A stretch of 64,000 nt of DNA from Chrysomallon squamiferum (taxonomy: Eukaryota > Mollusca > Gastropoda > Neomphalida > Peltospiridae): NCBI GenBank assembly GCA_012295275.1, contig CM022671.1, forward strand, positions 13,681,178 to 13,745,177. Reading direction: 5' to 3'. The position numbers were made by a program, and so were the translations under genes. Position 1 is the stretch's first letter. Every line of letters begins with the position of its first letter. Shown piece by piece: positions 24,591-38,499 of this stretch. The notes beneath the pieces were generated by a model. That model was not told where the DNA came from. It saw only the letters and a program-made list of their open reading frames with translations, and made no database searches.

Positions 24591-27500
24591 ATAAAACATT
24601 AAATTTCAGGCATAAATTGTTTTTCAGTAATTGTTTTGATAATGTGTTGTGTAGAATCTCTTGTAACAAGCCATGATGGAGTGATGTTGTTCTTCACAAA
24701 AGTAAATCATCGCTGCAGAAATTCATATTTTCATGCTAGTGGTCACAGGTGACTATCACAATCACTTTCATCTTGCCTCCAGTTAATTTTTCATACATGA
24801 ATGACTTTGATGATTGATTTATTTTACAGGTAATCAAACATCTAATGTTCTCATTGCCACTGGCCATTGTGACCAGCTCCCAATTGTACATTTGGCAATA
24901 ACGGGCAGATTTACATAAATATATTAACAGCACCAACCCAGCCTGGGCAACTGGCTGGACAATAAAATGTTGTTGGTAAATGGAAATGTAATTTCTCTAA
25001 TAAATAATACTGTGTTAAGTATTAACATTAATGTACTGAACACTATATTAACCATTTATGAATGTTTGGAGATATCTAGGGTATCTAATACTTTTTTTAA
25101 ATACATTCCACATTTTCTAGGAAAATTCTCTAGGGAGGTTATTTAAGTAGGAGTTACGGCCCCTGCCTTAAAGTAGCATTTGTGGGGGTTTTGGGTTTTT
25201 TTTTGTTTGTGGGGTGGTTTGGTAGCTGTATTTTTTTTCTCATTTATTTTTTATTATTATATTTTTTTTTTTTAGTCACGTTTGAAACAAATTGTTAACA
25301 AACTTAGAAAATTAAATGTTTCATTTCAAGTTATTTTCACCTTCGTTTTGATTTTTTGGAAGAATTTGTGTTTGTTCTTAATTTGTATGAAGCAGTTTAC
25401 AAATAACCATATAGCTTTAAACTAAGACTTAAATATTTTTAGTTTTTTAGTTTTAAATTTTAAATTATTTTGATGTGTTTAGTCTGTTATTATCATTGTT
25501 ACTGAATATGCCATCCACATTGTTGTCTTTTATAAATTTTGTATTAATCTTTTCACCTATCATTCATCCAACAGTCCTGTTCATTGGTATGTCCTTTCAT
25601 GTATCCATCAGTTTATCTCTTCATTTGTCCTTCACTTTATCCATCAATATACCTGTCTGTTATTCATCTGTCAGTAAGAACATTCAGTGGATTGTGGGTG
25701 TGGGTTTCTTCTGCTCACTGTTACATACATGCACATGTTCAAATATTTTAATACTTAAAGTTTTAGTGAAGTCTCAGCAAGATTCTCACAGATTTTTCAG
25801 AACTGTTAATTACAGTTCCATCTGTGGATGACATTGTGTTGAAAATTTCAAATGTTATTTTCTTTAGTGATCAGTTTTCTAGTTTGGTAGATTTTCCTTT
25901 TCCTTTTTCAATTAATTTTCTGAATTTCATTTCAGTTACAGTTTCATTCTAATTTTAATCTTGTTGTTTCATGACAGTTTTATTATTGAATTTTATGTTT
26001 ATTTTGAAAAACTGTCCCTTTCATTTTAATTTTGTTATTTTATTATTTTGAAAGCAAAATGGATGGATGGATATTTGGATTAATGGATTGAATGACCAGT
26101 GGATGAAGTCAAGTTGAAAGACATCATCACTAAACATTATTGTTTCTGTGTGTGTGATGCAGTAATGAGCTTGATGAAAAGGTGCATTACTGTCATTAAC
26201 AGAGTTAATTTACAGCTCATTGTTGGGCGTAAATCAATTCAGGTGTAAGAATGTCTGTAAGTACTGTTTCTCTGTGTGAATGTCATTTCTCACAGATTCT
26301 TTCCCAGCAATTAACATGCATTGTTACCTGTTTTCTCTCTGCTCCTTGCTCTGTTTGCACTTACATATTACATATTTGCATGTGCACACACACATGCCCA
26401 TGGATCTGCATGATTAACAGTTATTTAATTAAGTGCCTTATGAATGTTTTAGAAGTATGTTTGTGGAGGATAGTTTTTTTTAGTTTTTTTATTATTATTA
26501 TTTTTTTAAACTTGTGGATTTTTTAATATAATGAGTCTATGAAAATGTGTGTGTTTGTTAGTTTTAACATCATAAATTAGACAAATGTCCTATTAGCACC
26601 AATGGTTACAATATATTTTTATTTTTAAAGTTTAAATTTTGTCATATTCAGGGTTCTTTGTTAGGAGGGTTGTTTTGTTTTGGGAGGGGTCTTCTTTTTT
26701 TTTCTTTTCCTTTTTCATATATAAAAGATTTTTTAATTTTTATTATTGTAAGAATGTCATGTTTAATATGATAATCAAAATCAAAACAATGCTTAGTTAA
26801 TATTCATTTTACATACATTAATATTGTATTACTAAAATATGAATACAGGTTGTCATTTCTTGTATGCATAAGTGTATGTCTTTATTAAGCATGTATGTGT
26901 AAGTGTGTATGAATGTGTATGTATCTATATGTATATATGTGTATATATTAGTATTTTCACTAATTTGAATTTATTAACACTTATGCTCAATTAATTATTA
27001 ACACTGGTCTTCATGCAATGTTCTTGCAAATGCACTGCAACACAAGACTGAACGAGTTACTTGAATGCGAATTGTTGTTTTTATAAGATTTTAATTAACT
27101 TCTCACAGGACTGACAAATCTTTGAGTCCTAATTACAGAGAGGAGATTGGTTTACAAGAGACTGTTGAATGAAAAGAATACCCACATGGAATGTAGCATT
27201 CAACTCCATCATGTTGTAATTAAAGTCTTAGTCGCCTTGATCATTTGATTTATCTAATTCACTGACAATTATATTTATACATAGAACTCTGTGTGTGCAT
27301 GTGTTTGTGTGAAATAAAATTTTCTGGTGTTTTAAAGCATATTTATTTCAATTTTTTTGATTAGTAACTTATTTTTATTTATTTAGTTAGATAACAGAAT
27401 ATATTGTTATCTAAAGAAATATATATAATATAAAATATAAACATGTTTTCTTTCTGTATGTGTAAAGTCGAGAAAGTTTTAAAATAGTTTATTAGAAATA

Positions 27501-27756
27501 TAAATTAATGATTAAATTAATACACTTAAAAACTAAAATAGAAAAAAAATTAAGTAAAATATTTTCTATAGTTTTATTCTCCAAATGGCTTTAGAATGGT
27601 GTGACTGTTTAAAGGTCTGTGCAATAAAAGAAACAATAAAACTGAAGTTAGCAAAATGTTTAGCACTGCATTGTTTCAGTTTTACATGTGATAGACAATT
27701 TGAAATAAGTTTCTTTCCTTGTTTTTTATTTTTTATTTTCATCTTCTTTGGTGTTT

Positions 27757-27760
27757 TATA

Positions 27761-27802
<42 letters not shown>

Positions 27803-27840
27803 TGTTTATTTATTTATTTATTTATTTATTAGTTTATTTA
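27757..27840. repeat. Compound (ATT)n-(TTTA)n microsatellite
   Basis: About 14 ATT units followed by about 7 TTTA units. Confidence 0.97.
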
Positions 27841-30029
27841 TTTTTTATTTTTTTAAATTTTTTTTAAAGAAACATCCTGATTTATCAGAACAAACAAATC
27901 ATAATTTAACTATTTATCCAAATTATTAAATTATTAAATTATTCATAATTATTGCTATAGTTATATTTTTTAAAATGATAAAATTATTTCATTTATTTAT
28001 ATAGTAAAAACTATTTATTTTGATAATTGTTTCAGCAGGATGTTAGAAATAATGTTAATGTAAATAGTGAAACAGCTTAAACATGACAAAGCTAGTAAAC
28101 TATTAACATAATGTAACTATTAACATGATTAAAGTATAAACTATGTACATAATTTACTTAATAATGATTAAACTATTGCTAATGGTATTTCACTGCAAAC
28201 TATATTGCATTTATATTATTATTATATGAAAGTGAAAAATAATTATATTATTGACTGTTGTACACAATTTATATGTGGTTTATACAGTTGAACTGTTTTT
28301 ATACCTACCATAAGTATTAAAAATAAAATAATTTTTCAGTCTACTATCTGCTAACTACATTCTTTTTAATTAATTGAAATGTTAACTAATGAAACTATAT
28401 ATAAAACTAAAATGTCTGTAGAATGAATTTGAATTTATTGTTCTGCTGATGTAGGATAAGTGTATTAATATAAAAAAAAAAAAAAATGTTTAAAAGTGTA
28501 AAAAAAAAAAAATTATTTAAATTATTTAAATGTTTAAACTGTTTAATGATTTAAAATTTAACTTTTTACACTTTTACATTTTAACTGTTTTATCAACTGT
28601 GTAAGTCATTTAAAAATGTAATTACTATATATATATTTTATTTATTTCCATTATTCATATGTACCAGCTGTTCAATTACATTCTTTTGATTTTATGTAAC
28701 AGCTTAAAATGTTTAATAATTATTTAATTACTTCCTCTTTTAAACCCTTAGAAGAAAAAAAAAGAAGAATTAAATGCTTTAACTGTTTGTGTTTTAACTA
28801 TTAACAAAATAAAATGCATTAGGAGATTTAAAATTTTGGTTTAATTATTAATGTTTCAACTGTCAAAAATAGATTATTTAAGAAATTTTTAAAATTGATG
28901 TATAACTATTTACATGTTTTAACTGTTGAAAAAGTTAAATAATTTAAGATATTTATTTTTTATTTTTAATTCCTTACATGTTATAAATATTAAGAAGTAA
29001 AAAACAATTTAAAATTGTATATTAACTTGTTTAATTAAGTAAAAAAAAATTTTAATAATAAAATCTATATTTTAACTATTAAAAATATCAAAATAATAAT
29101 TAAAAGTTTACATAATTAAACTATTTAAATATTTCACCTTATTTTCACTAATTATACTATTATTACTGTTGAGCATTCAGACATCTTACATTTTGTTTGG
29201 CCATAAACATGCACAAACTTGTTTTCCTGTTTGTTTTACACTATAAATACTTTGTATGTGGATAATCCCGCATTTGTTGGCATTTTAGACACTCAGATGT
29301 AAAAAATAATAATAATAAAAATAGATTTATTTGTATCTACAATTGATGTAGGTGTAAATCTGAAAATTTGGGGTTTGAAAGATTAAATAAATAAATAAAT
29401 AAACAAAATAAAGCATTTGTTCATGATTTATTTAAAACTGCTCTAATTAGTTTTCAAAATTAATTAATATTAGTCGGTTTTTCTAAGCAATCGTTAAATT
29501 CATTTATTAATTATTTATTTACTTATATTTATTATTGTTATTGTTGTTGTTGTTCATTATTTTATGACTCAGGATACATAAAAATAAATAAAATATTTCA
29601 ATAAATTGTGTTTAAAAAATAATAATACATCTAATAGCTTTAATACATCTAATAGCTTACCCATTGCCAAGAAATTAAAAATGTCAATAAGAAACTCAAA
29701 ATTAATTAAAAATATTTAAAACTTTTAATAGTAATATATTTAAAAGATACGCATAAAAAAATTATTAAGAATTTAATAAACAAATCAAAGTTAATTAAAT
29801 AATGTTTAAAAGAGGTATTATATTCAAAAGTTATTCAGCTGGTCATTTTATTATGATATTATGTGTGAGTGTGTGTTGGGGTTATATATTTGTATGAACA
29901 CCATATGTGTTTTTCCATCTCAGTATAATCCTGTCAACACATTAAGCTGGCTTTATTGTTTTCTGATATATCTGAGGTGAATTAACTACAGTAACACGTT
30001 TGATCTCAACATCTCAGTTTAAAAATGCA

Positions 30030-30700
30030 CACTAACATTTATCTGCCAGCCACGTCTTAACTCAGAACAGTAGCCACTGACATCACAGCGAGATTTCAGT
30101 GAGTAAGAGAGAGCAGGTCACTAGAGGTCAACGTTCTTGCTTCACTGAATTATTGCAGTGGCCACTGTTAGGATACAGTGGTCTAGATTCGCTAGGAAAT
30201 TCAACAGTGACTACTAGGGCAGATAAGTATGTCAAGTTTTGTTTTTGTGTTTTTTTCAGCAACTTGGTTTTTTTTTCACTTAACTATCTTATTGTTTTCT
30301 ACCTTCATAGTTGATGATGGATATTCACGTATAGCCTGCTGATGGTTATGCCATATTGATCTGGTATGTGCATGTGTTAGGAATGAAGTGTGGGCAGTGT
30401 TGTTTATGTTTCACTGCATCTATGTCAAGCTGTTTTTCAGCCATTTTCACTGCCACTTAATTGTTGTCAGTGGCAAATTTTGTCAATACTCACTCTGTGG
30501 ACACCTCTGTAGACTGGACATTACTGTTGGATGATTATCTTGTTCAATATTTTCTCCATTTTGGAAATAAAGTCTGAGCTGAGATACCTGTGTAACAATG
30601 GCTGCTTTTCGGGCTAAGTGGGTCAGGCAGGCCTAGTTTCCATGGATGGCTGTGGTTGAGCTAGAAACAAGCCACGATAAGTCTATGTGCTGTACCTGAT
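30030..30700. other. Noncoding island containing the DR4 site
   Basis: The segment has balanced composition. Besides the DR4 it holds an ATG in a strong Kozak context (aacaATGG, about 30597) opening only a 12-codon frame ending at TAG. It could be part of an untranslated upstream exon or an enhancer. No splice junction can be assigned. Confidence 0.25.
30115..30130. promoter_or_regulatory. Candidate DR4 nuclear-receptor element
   Basis: Two perfect AGGTCA half-sites (30115-30120 and 30125-30130) in direct orientation are separated by four bases (ctag). DR4 is the classical spacing for TR- and LXR-type heterodimers with RXR. It lies in an island (30030-30680) clearly less AT-rich than its surroundings. 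Confidence 0.35.
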
Positions 30701-33158
30701 TATATCTCTTCATATCTTCTATTCTTTTTTTCACAAAAGGTTAGTGGTTATTGTTTTGTGTTAATGTTTTTATGCCGAATTAAGCTTTATCTTGGTGTTT
30801 AAGTTAGTCCATTTCTTCAACTGTCAGTGAGGATAGGGTTTTATCAGTAAGACACTGAAAGAAAATACTGGATGGGGAAGTAATGTTTTAGTTGATTTAA
30901 ATGTTTGATATAATTTTGTCAGGTTTTGTAATTGAATTTGTGTATGATATTGTTTTATTTATGATGTATGTATATTTAATGTGTAATCGAGAAAGTTTGT
31001 ATGTGTTTGATTTATGACAATATATATGGGAATATGTATGTGTTAATCATATCTGCTGTGAGTAATTGATTTAGATGTTATATTATATGTATCAGTTTTA
31101 ATTTTTAAGATAGATTATATGATTAACCAATTAAACATGAAATGTTATTTATTCTGGTTATTTTTATATCATATTTAAGATGATTTAATTCATTAGTCCT
31201 ATTTTAAAAAATGTAACTGAATAATATTTAAATTTATGACTATAATACATAATTTTCTTTAAAAAAAGCAAAAACAAAATAAAAAATTAAATACAGACTG
31301 TCCTTTCATAAACTGTCAAAATGTTTTGAAATAAACATGTCATTTTTTGATGCTATTTAAAAAATTATAAACCAGAAAGTAATGGTAATTCATTTACAAA
31401 TGTTTGGAAAATAAAAAAATTTCTCTCTCTTTTTATTATAGTTGTTGATTTTATTATGTTTGATTACTCTCAAGATTTTAAAACATTTCAAAAAGATTCC
31501 TTAATGTTGATTTTTTATTATCTTCTGAAATAATCTTTCAGTTAAAATTAAATTTAAAATTAAGTCTTTTAGTCTTATTATCCAATTACTATTAACTTTC
31601 TTATTAAATTATTAATGAAAAAAAAAGATATATAAATAATTTTTTTTTAAATAAATAAATAAATAAATACATTTTAATTCAAAACGTCTGTTTCCTGACA
31701 TATTTTAATTATTTTCATGTAATAGACTTTAAAATGTAATTTTACCAAAATTTTATATATATACTAGCAGTCATAAAATATTTTCAAAAAATGGTTATTT
31801 GCAAACAAAATGAAAATAGCATTCATATAAACAAATTTCAAAAAATGATTTTTTAAATATTAAATAAAGTGTAATATAATAAAACTTAAAGAAATAATAT
31901 AATTAAATAATAAGCAAAATATGGTAAAAAAATAAATAGTTAAATATAGTAATAAAAGGTATATAAAATGTAATTAAATAAAAAAACAATTAATAATAAA
32001 TGAAAAATAACATGATAAAATGTTATTAAATATATAGCAAATTTAAAAAGTTAGAGAAATAAAAAAATGTTTTTTGTGTGTGTGTGTGTGTGTGATGAAA
32101 GCAGATATAACACTGCACATGCATACATAGATTTCCAAAATAGCCACTTTTAGTTTTTTAAATTAAGTATTTGTTCCTTTGGGCTGTCAATTTATTATTT
32201 TTATTTGTTTCAGCCTTTTTATATATTGTTTTAAATGTGATTTTGGTAGATGTTATTGAAAATTTTATTATATATATATATATATTGTTATTTTTTTCTT
32301 GTCATTTATAAGAAGATAAAGGAAACAATTAAAAATTATTTATTCTAAAGTCAATTTAACACTTATTTAAAAAATTCATTATTTTATAAAAGAATTTCAT
32401 ATGGGTTAAAATAGCATATATTTATTTTATATAAAATGATATTTCTTCATAAATTTATTTTTTATTGTGTGTGTGTGTGTGTTGATAAATGTAAAATATA
32501 ATTAAAATAATATATACTAAATTTATAAAATGTATTTATATTTTCACTTATTCCCATGTTTATTTTTTTCAAACAATTTCACATTTTTAATAAACAAAAC
32601 CAGGAATTGCTAAGATGTAACTGAGATTTCCATAATAAAGTAGTGATCTGTCATTGGTCAGTTCTTGAACGTTCAGTGCGTAGTATTGACCAGCATTTGA
32701 TGTTTAATTCCATGAATTAAATTTGAGGAGAAGTGCAAAACTAATCAGTTTTGGTACATTTTCTTTAGTTCAGAATAACTAGATGAATGCTAAAGAAGGG
32801 CAGTGCTTTCACAAGTGATAGATGGAAAACCAATTTGAATCTTTTAGGACTTTTTTTCCAATCCAAAAACAATTGCAGGTCTGGTTTGATGGAAATATTT
32901 AATATTTATTTGTGTAATGTTTTACATGTTTTTCAAAGAAATAATTCAAATTAGAATTTTTTTTTTTTTTGTTGATTTAATTTATTTTGTTCTTTTTAGG
33001 GGTGGGCTTAACTTTTTGTCATTTGTTTGTTTTTTCTGGGTTTTTTTGTTTTTGTTTTGTTGTTTTTTCTTCCAATTCAAACTTAAATGCAGGTGTTTTG
33101 TATCAGAATCACTTTATAATTGCAAATCGTTTTTAAATCAGACATTTAATATAATAGC

Positions 33159-33208
33159 TGTTCATCTTGAATGTGTTTTATCTGTTCATCTTGAATGTGT
33201 TTTATCTG
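33159..33208. repeat. 25-bp tandem duplication
   Basis: CTGTTCATCTTGAATGTGTT plus TTAT occurs twice back to back, next to a GT repeat. Confidence 0.85.
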
Positions 33209-34729
33209 TTCTCTGTGTGTATGTGTGTGTGTGTGTAATTATGTTTTTGGATGTTTATTATTTTATAGATATTTATAAAATTAGTATTATTTCTTTATTT
33301 CTTCATTAATTATTCAAACAACTTTATAATTTCATTAAATTACAAAATAACTCAGCCTTTGTTTGACTTTTGTTCTTGCGAAATAAGAATGTTTCAAAGT
33401 ACTTGAATCAATTTGTTATTAATATTAAAAGTTGATTTTTTAAAAATAATTTGTTTTATTTATTTATAGATTTGTTTTTTTTATGTGTGTGTGTTATTTC
33501 ATAAATTAAAATTTTTAATAATATAAAAACCAAATAAACCAGATTTTTCTTTCACAATCTGAATACAGACATACTGTACCTTATAAAATCTAAACTTTCT
33601 TCACTGGAATAGGACACATAATTTCCAAATTAAATAGAAATGTTTAAAATGCTTGCAGCATGTTTGATTTTCTTTTTGTTTCATTGCAAATTAAGCACAC
33701 AGTGTTGCACAATGATTTATCAAAAACTGCTAATCAGTAGGCGTGTGTGTGTGTGTGTTTATATATATATATTTTATGTAAGTATGTCTGTTAGTAGGTG
33801 TACTTATGTTTGAATGTATATGTATATAATGTATATATATGTATATATATGTACATGTTCATGTATGTATGGTTGTTTTTTTCTACATGTGTATGTACTT
33901 AGAAACAGTTGATATGTTTATGTAAAATGTATTGAGTTTCAGGTTTACTATAATTATGTTTGGCTTATTCCTGCATAATCTTTATGTATGAATGTGTTTA
34001 TGTGTGTACATGTGCATGTCTGTGTGTTTGTGTGCATGTACATGCAAGTGCACATGCATCTATATATGCATTTATGTTGAATATGTATTCACACATACAC
34101 ACATCCTTTGACACATAAAATAGACACATGAAGCGATGATAAGAATTTGTTTACTCCATCACAGTTAAGAAAGCATTCGTTGTTTTCAGAGTCAGACATT
34201 TATCATTTGGCCTGCATCTTAATCAGCAGATTTAAAATATGCATTCATTAATCAAACCAGTAATTTATAGTTTTAAACCTTGGCATTTACGAAATCATTT
34301 ATTTATAAACTCAGTATTCAGTGATAAATTTAAATGGCTGTAATTCTTGATAAAATATAATAAAATTATCATCCCTAAAAATTTAAAAATAATGAACATC
34401 ATTGAAAAAAATAATACTCAGTTTTAAAATCAGTAAATTTGAAAAATAATTTAAATTTAGAACAGTTTAAATTGAGTATCCAATCACCTCTGCATGCAGC
34501 TAAAATATAATTTATTTTGACATTATTTAAATCCACAGCATTCAATAATGAAAATAAAATTTTAAGAATAGTTTAAATAACTCCTATACCCACTAAAACC
34601 AAAAAAATAAAAAAATAAATAAATAATAATTATAATTTATGTATGGAATTGTTCAGTATTAAAATTATAATAAAAAAATGTATATAAAGATATATAAATG
34701 AATTCACAGAAATGCTGAACTGATAATCA

Positions 34730-34860
34730 GTGAGTCACTGAATCAGTCCTGTTTATCAAAGGCTTTATAAAAGCTCAGTTGCTGCTGATCTAAAAGAACA
34801 GCCGAGGGCAACAAAGGTTTTCCACTCTGGTAACACTGATATATATAAAACTTCAAGTAA
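34730..34860. promoter_or_regulatory. Weak TATA-like promoter candidate
   Basis: TTTATAAAAG (34764-34773) is the only TATA-box-like word in a less AT-rich context that I noticed upstream of the receptor exon. It is followed by a mixed-composition stretch (ctgctgatc, gccgagggcaaca). In DNA this AT-rich the motif has little weight. Confidence 0.12.
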
Positions 34861-35561
34861 CTCTTTAAAGAAAAAAATTTCATCTCTCATATAAAAACTG
34901 ATTCAGTTAACAATTTACAAATGCATCTGTTTTATAAAAGAACTCTTTTTGTAAGCCTTTGTCTTGTACAAACAATTTTAATTAAAGCTTCATTTTTCTT
35001 CTTCTTTTTCATATAATATAAAAATATATCTAACAGTACTATCTTTATATTGTTTGCCAAAATGTCAAACAAGAGATAGAATTATATTTAGAGGAATTAG
35101 AATTTGTTTTTTGATGGGTTTTTTTTCTTTTTTGTTTTTTATTTAAAGAACATAAAAGAATAAAAGTAAAAAAAAGATAACTGAAAATAAAACAGTTAAT
35201 TTACAGCTTGACAAAGATAAACTGAAGATTTTTGTCTTTATATCAAAATGTCTTAAATCTGAATTTTGTTGTTTTTTCTATATTTTATTATTTAATTAAA
35301 CCTTTTCTCTTTCTAATGTTATTTGTATTTTCTTCTTTCTTATTTTTTGGTTATGTGGAAATGTTTTACTTTATTTAAGTATTTATTTATTTACTTGTTT
35401 TATACACATGCAGTAATTGTGGGTGTATCCACACAGCTGCTGCCCCACCCACACAGTGAACTGAGCCCTCTTTGCAGCATCAGACTGGTTTGTGTGTAAA
35501 CACATGTAGATTCTCAACAATATGTATGTACATATTGAAAAATTCTTAACACAGTTGACAG

Positions 35562-35735
35562 CCAATCAGATTGCCCTCATCTGACCTTGTGACCTTAGGT
35601 CAGGTGTTTGGTATTGTTGAGCAGGACCTGTTGACCACTGGAATTTGACCAGTTTCTGTATTACAGAGAATTAGCTTGCTTCTAGCCAGTGACAGGGATG
35701 ACCTGATATGAAATTACGTAATGGGGCAGTGACCT
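35562..35735. promoter_or_regulatory. Candidate regulatory module: CCAAT box, DR2 and everted receptor sites, D-box palindrome
   Basis: CCAATC (35562) is followed by TGACCT at 35582 and 35590 (a DR2 on the minus strand) and AGGTCA at 35597, everted relative to the second site with a one-base spacer. Near-consensus TGACCA occurs at 35632 and 35646, and perfect TGACCT at 35699 and 35730. TTACGTAA (35714-35721), within ATTACGTAAT, fits the PAR-bZIP/E4BP4 consensus. DR2 is the spacing used by dimers of Rev-erb-type receptors. Five perfect half-sites in about 155 bp is well above chance at this base composition. Confidence 0.4.
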
Positions 35736-37017
35736 ATTTGTCCATCTTGTATTGGAAATGGGGTTAAAGTATCAATGGTAATAATCAAACATCTGTCACA
35801 TACACTGCTCAGCATTACTCATTTTCTTTATGGAAACAAAGAAACAAAACGAAAAATGAAAGAAATAGATGGTTATGTAACTCTAATGCTGTTAGGATAA
35901 AGGCAGAAAAATGGGTAGTCTTGTGTGGGTGGGTGTTTAGGGTTAATGAATATGAAAAAAGTGATCTGGTACTTAGAACAAAAAATTAGGTGGAGTGAGG
36001 TAGAGGCTGGTAGGATTGTGAGGTATATGGAGTTAGATGAATGCTGACCATTGAATGAATATCAGAATGATCATACATAAATAATCTCTGATGACTGATG
36101 ATGTTTGATGATATGATTTTATTTTATTATTATTTATTGATTTTTTTTAAAATTTATTTTATTGGTTTTACTAGACTTGGTCTGTAAAATAATTTGAATA
36201 TTTATCTTTAATATAAGCAACAGATTTAATTCATATTTTCAGTTCCTTTTTATTAAATTTTTAAAATCTATTTACAACACTTCAGGTAACAAATATCTGA
36301 ATGTTTGTTCATGTGACAAAATGGATATAAGAAAACCTTGGTTGTAATCAATAAAATATTTACAGTAAATGGTGAAGGCAGCTTTCTTTTGCAAACCAGA
36401 TGTCACACTAATGAGTTACTTAACCCCAACAAATGTTAATGTCATAGACTGTGTGTGTTATTTTAAATAAACAGTAAAATTCTTAGATTCAGTATATAAT
36501 TCTGACAAAACAAAGTTATGTGTTCTTTCATCTGCCTGTGACAGGTATGTATGAAAAGTCATAGACAACATCGTAAAGATATATTTTAGCATGAACTGCA
36601 GTTAGGTTACATAAATAAAAAAGTTTTTTGTTGGGTTTTTGGGGTTTTTTTTTAGAGGGGAGTACAAAATTTTATTTGTATGTGTGTAAAACGTTTTTCT
36701 CCTTTATTTAGCTTTCTTTTTTTTTTTTTTTAATCCTTTGTTAAATGAACACAATCAGATGATATAGGCCTACTAGAAACTTAAGTTATTTTGGCCATTT
36801 TTGAACTGTTTTTTCAAAAATGATACTGTGTTTTAGAAATTTTATAAGTCTTGCTCCTCTCACAATTCAGTTTTCTTTATTCATTTGTTATTAAATTGAT
36901 AAAGTCAGTTAATACCAGAACCGATATACTAAAATTTGGCCTTTTACAGTATTGTATACATATACACATATGTAAGAAATATCTGAAATATTGTTACGTT
37001 TCTGCACTGTTGCATAT

Positions 37018-37400
37018 ACCTATATAAAAATCTTCAGTATTGCATATATACATACACCTTTTGAAAATATCCACAGTATTGTGTGTGTGTATGTGGACAT
37101 CCATGCACCTATACAGGTATGTAGTGTATTGTGTGTACCTATATAAATATCCACAGTATTTTGTGTGTGTGTGTGGACATCCATGCACCTATACAGGTAT
37201 TTAGTGTATTGTGTGTACCTATATAAATATCCACAGTATATTGTGTGTGTGTGTGGACATCCATGCACCTATACAGGTATGTAGTGTATTGTGAGTACCT
37301 ATATAAATATCCACAGTATTTTGTGTGTGTGTGTGAACATCCATGCACCTATACAGGTATGTAGTGTATTGTGTGTACCTATATAAATATCCACAGTATT
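37018..37400. repeat. Tandem array of 80-bp units
   Basis: Four near-identical 80-bp periods start with ACCTATATAAATATCCACAG at 37137, 37217, 37297 and 37377 (the last one partial), preceded by a diverged copy at 37056 and a fragment at 37018. Each unit contains a GT run, GGACATCCATGCACCTATAC and AGGTATGTAGTGTATTGTG. Confidence 0.95.
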
Positions 37401-38252
37401 TTAACCATCCACTGTGGGATAATGTTACACAGGTGACTTGTCCTTGGGTTGTATTCTTAGTGTACATGGAGACGGGTCACGAGATGAGTCTAGATAAAAA
37501 ATACCAAGTATTAGAAAGCTGTGATTTGTCTAGTCAGCTGAAGTGATCTGAGTAATAAAGTCAAGTACACAGGTAAAAACTGTGTTCAGGTATACTTACA
37601 ATTTAACATGTATTATAGGTGAGCTTGTGATTTTGTGTATGTTTGAAGTATATATCATACATCCACATATGAAAGAAATAGAAATATCTGAAGTATACAT
37701 CCACGTACATACATACTGACACATACACAACATTTACATACATATACATATTTTATAATGTGTTAAACTGAGACTAGATGTTATTACATTTCATTGTATA
37801 CATTATAATCAGTCTTGCAGGCATTACACAAGATGTTTTCAGTGGTTCTCAAATCTCACTGGTTTTGAATATCAGACGTGTGGGTCTTTGTGTTTTACAC
37901 TGTGATTATTAATCAGTATTTGTAATTCCAGTTTTGTTAATGTTTTTAAATTAAATTTCTACAGTCAGACTGGTTTCTCAGTCTGATCTTTCCAAACTGA
38001 AATGTAAAAATAATATCACAACACTTTAAATTTTCTCAAACTGTTGATTATTGCCTTTGAAACTGCAGTGGATAACTAACTGGAATTCTTTTTAATATCT
38101 CTATAAGTCCACTTCAGGAGCAGCAGTTGGAATGGGGGAAAGTCATTTAAGTTGATTTAAAATATAAATGAAGAACATATAGATATTAAAAAGAAGCTGT
38201 ATGTATAACATTGTATTATTTATTTTATTTTATTTTAAATGTAAAATGTTTT

Positions 38253-38281
38253 TGTGTGTGTGTGTGTGTGTATGTGTGTGT
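38253..38281. repeat. (TG)n microsatellite
   Basis: TG run with one TA interruption. Confidence 0.95.
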
Positions 38282-38499
38282 AAAGTTATATGTGCATTTT
38301 TAATAATGGAACTTTATTTAAAATTTGATACCAAATATGTATGTAAAAAAAATTCTATATGTATTTATTAGGTCAGAAAATATTGCTAAACTCAGCTTAA
38401 CATTAAAAAGAATTAGGTTGTTTAATCTGTATTTCCCCCACCCTTTACTTGAAAAATATTTACAAGGAAAATAAATGTGGTGTTAAAATGTTTTTCCTT

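Larger units (their letters stand above)
17961..30029. other. AT-rich noncoding DNA with tandem and inverted repeats
   Basis: No supportable gene. Holds the flanked 50-bp array (18.8-20.7 kb), the 38-bp-arm hairpin at 21.4 kb and the 40-bp diverged array at 24.3 kb. A modest less AT-rich stretch lies at 27010-27260. 27750-30000 is extremely AT-rich. Confidence 0.65.
30701..35400. other. Extremely AT-rich noncoding DNA
   Basis: No supportable gene. Contains short TG and TA runs, a 25-bp duplication at 33159 and the TATA-like word at 34764. A 130-codon open frame at 32917-33309 is a T-run translation. Confidence 0.65.

Noticed and set aside
32917-33309. 130-codon plus-strand open frame
   Set aside because: Translation of T-runs into Phe-rich peptide, and it includes a 25-bp duplication.
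36994-37467. Overlapping minus-strand open frames with His/Thr-rich repeats
   Set aside because: Products of the 80-bp tandem array with GT runs.
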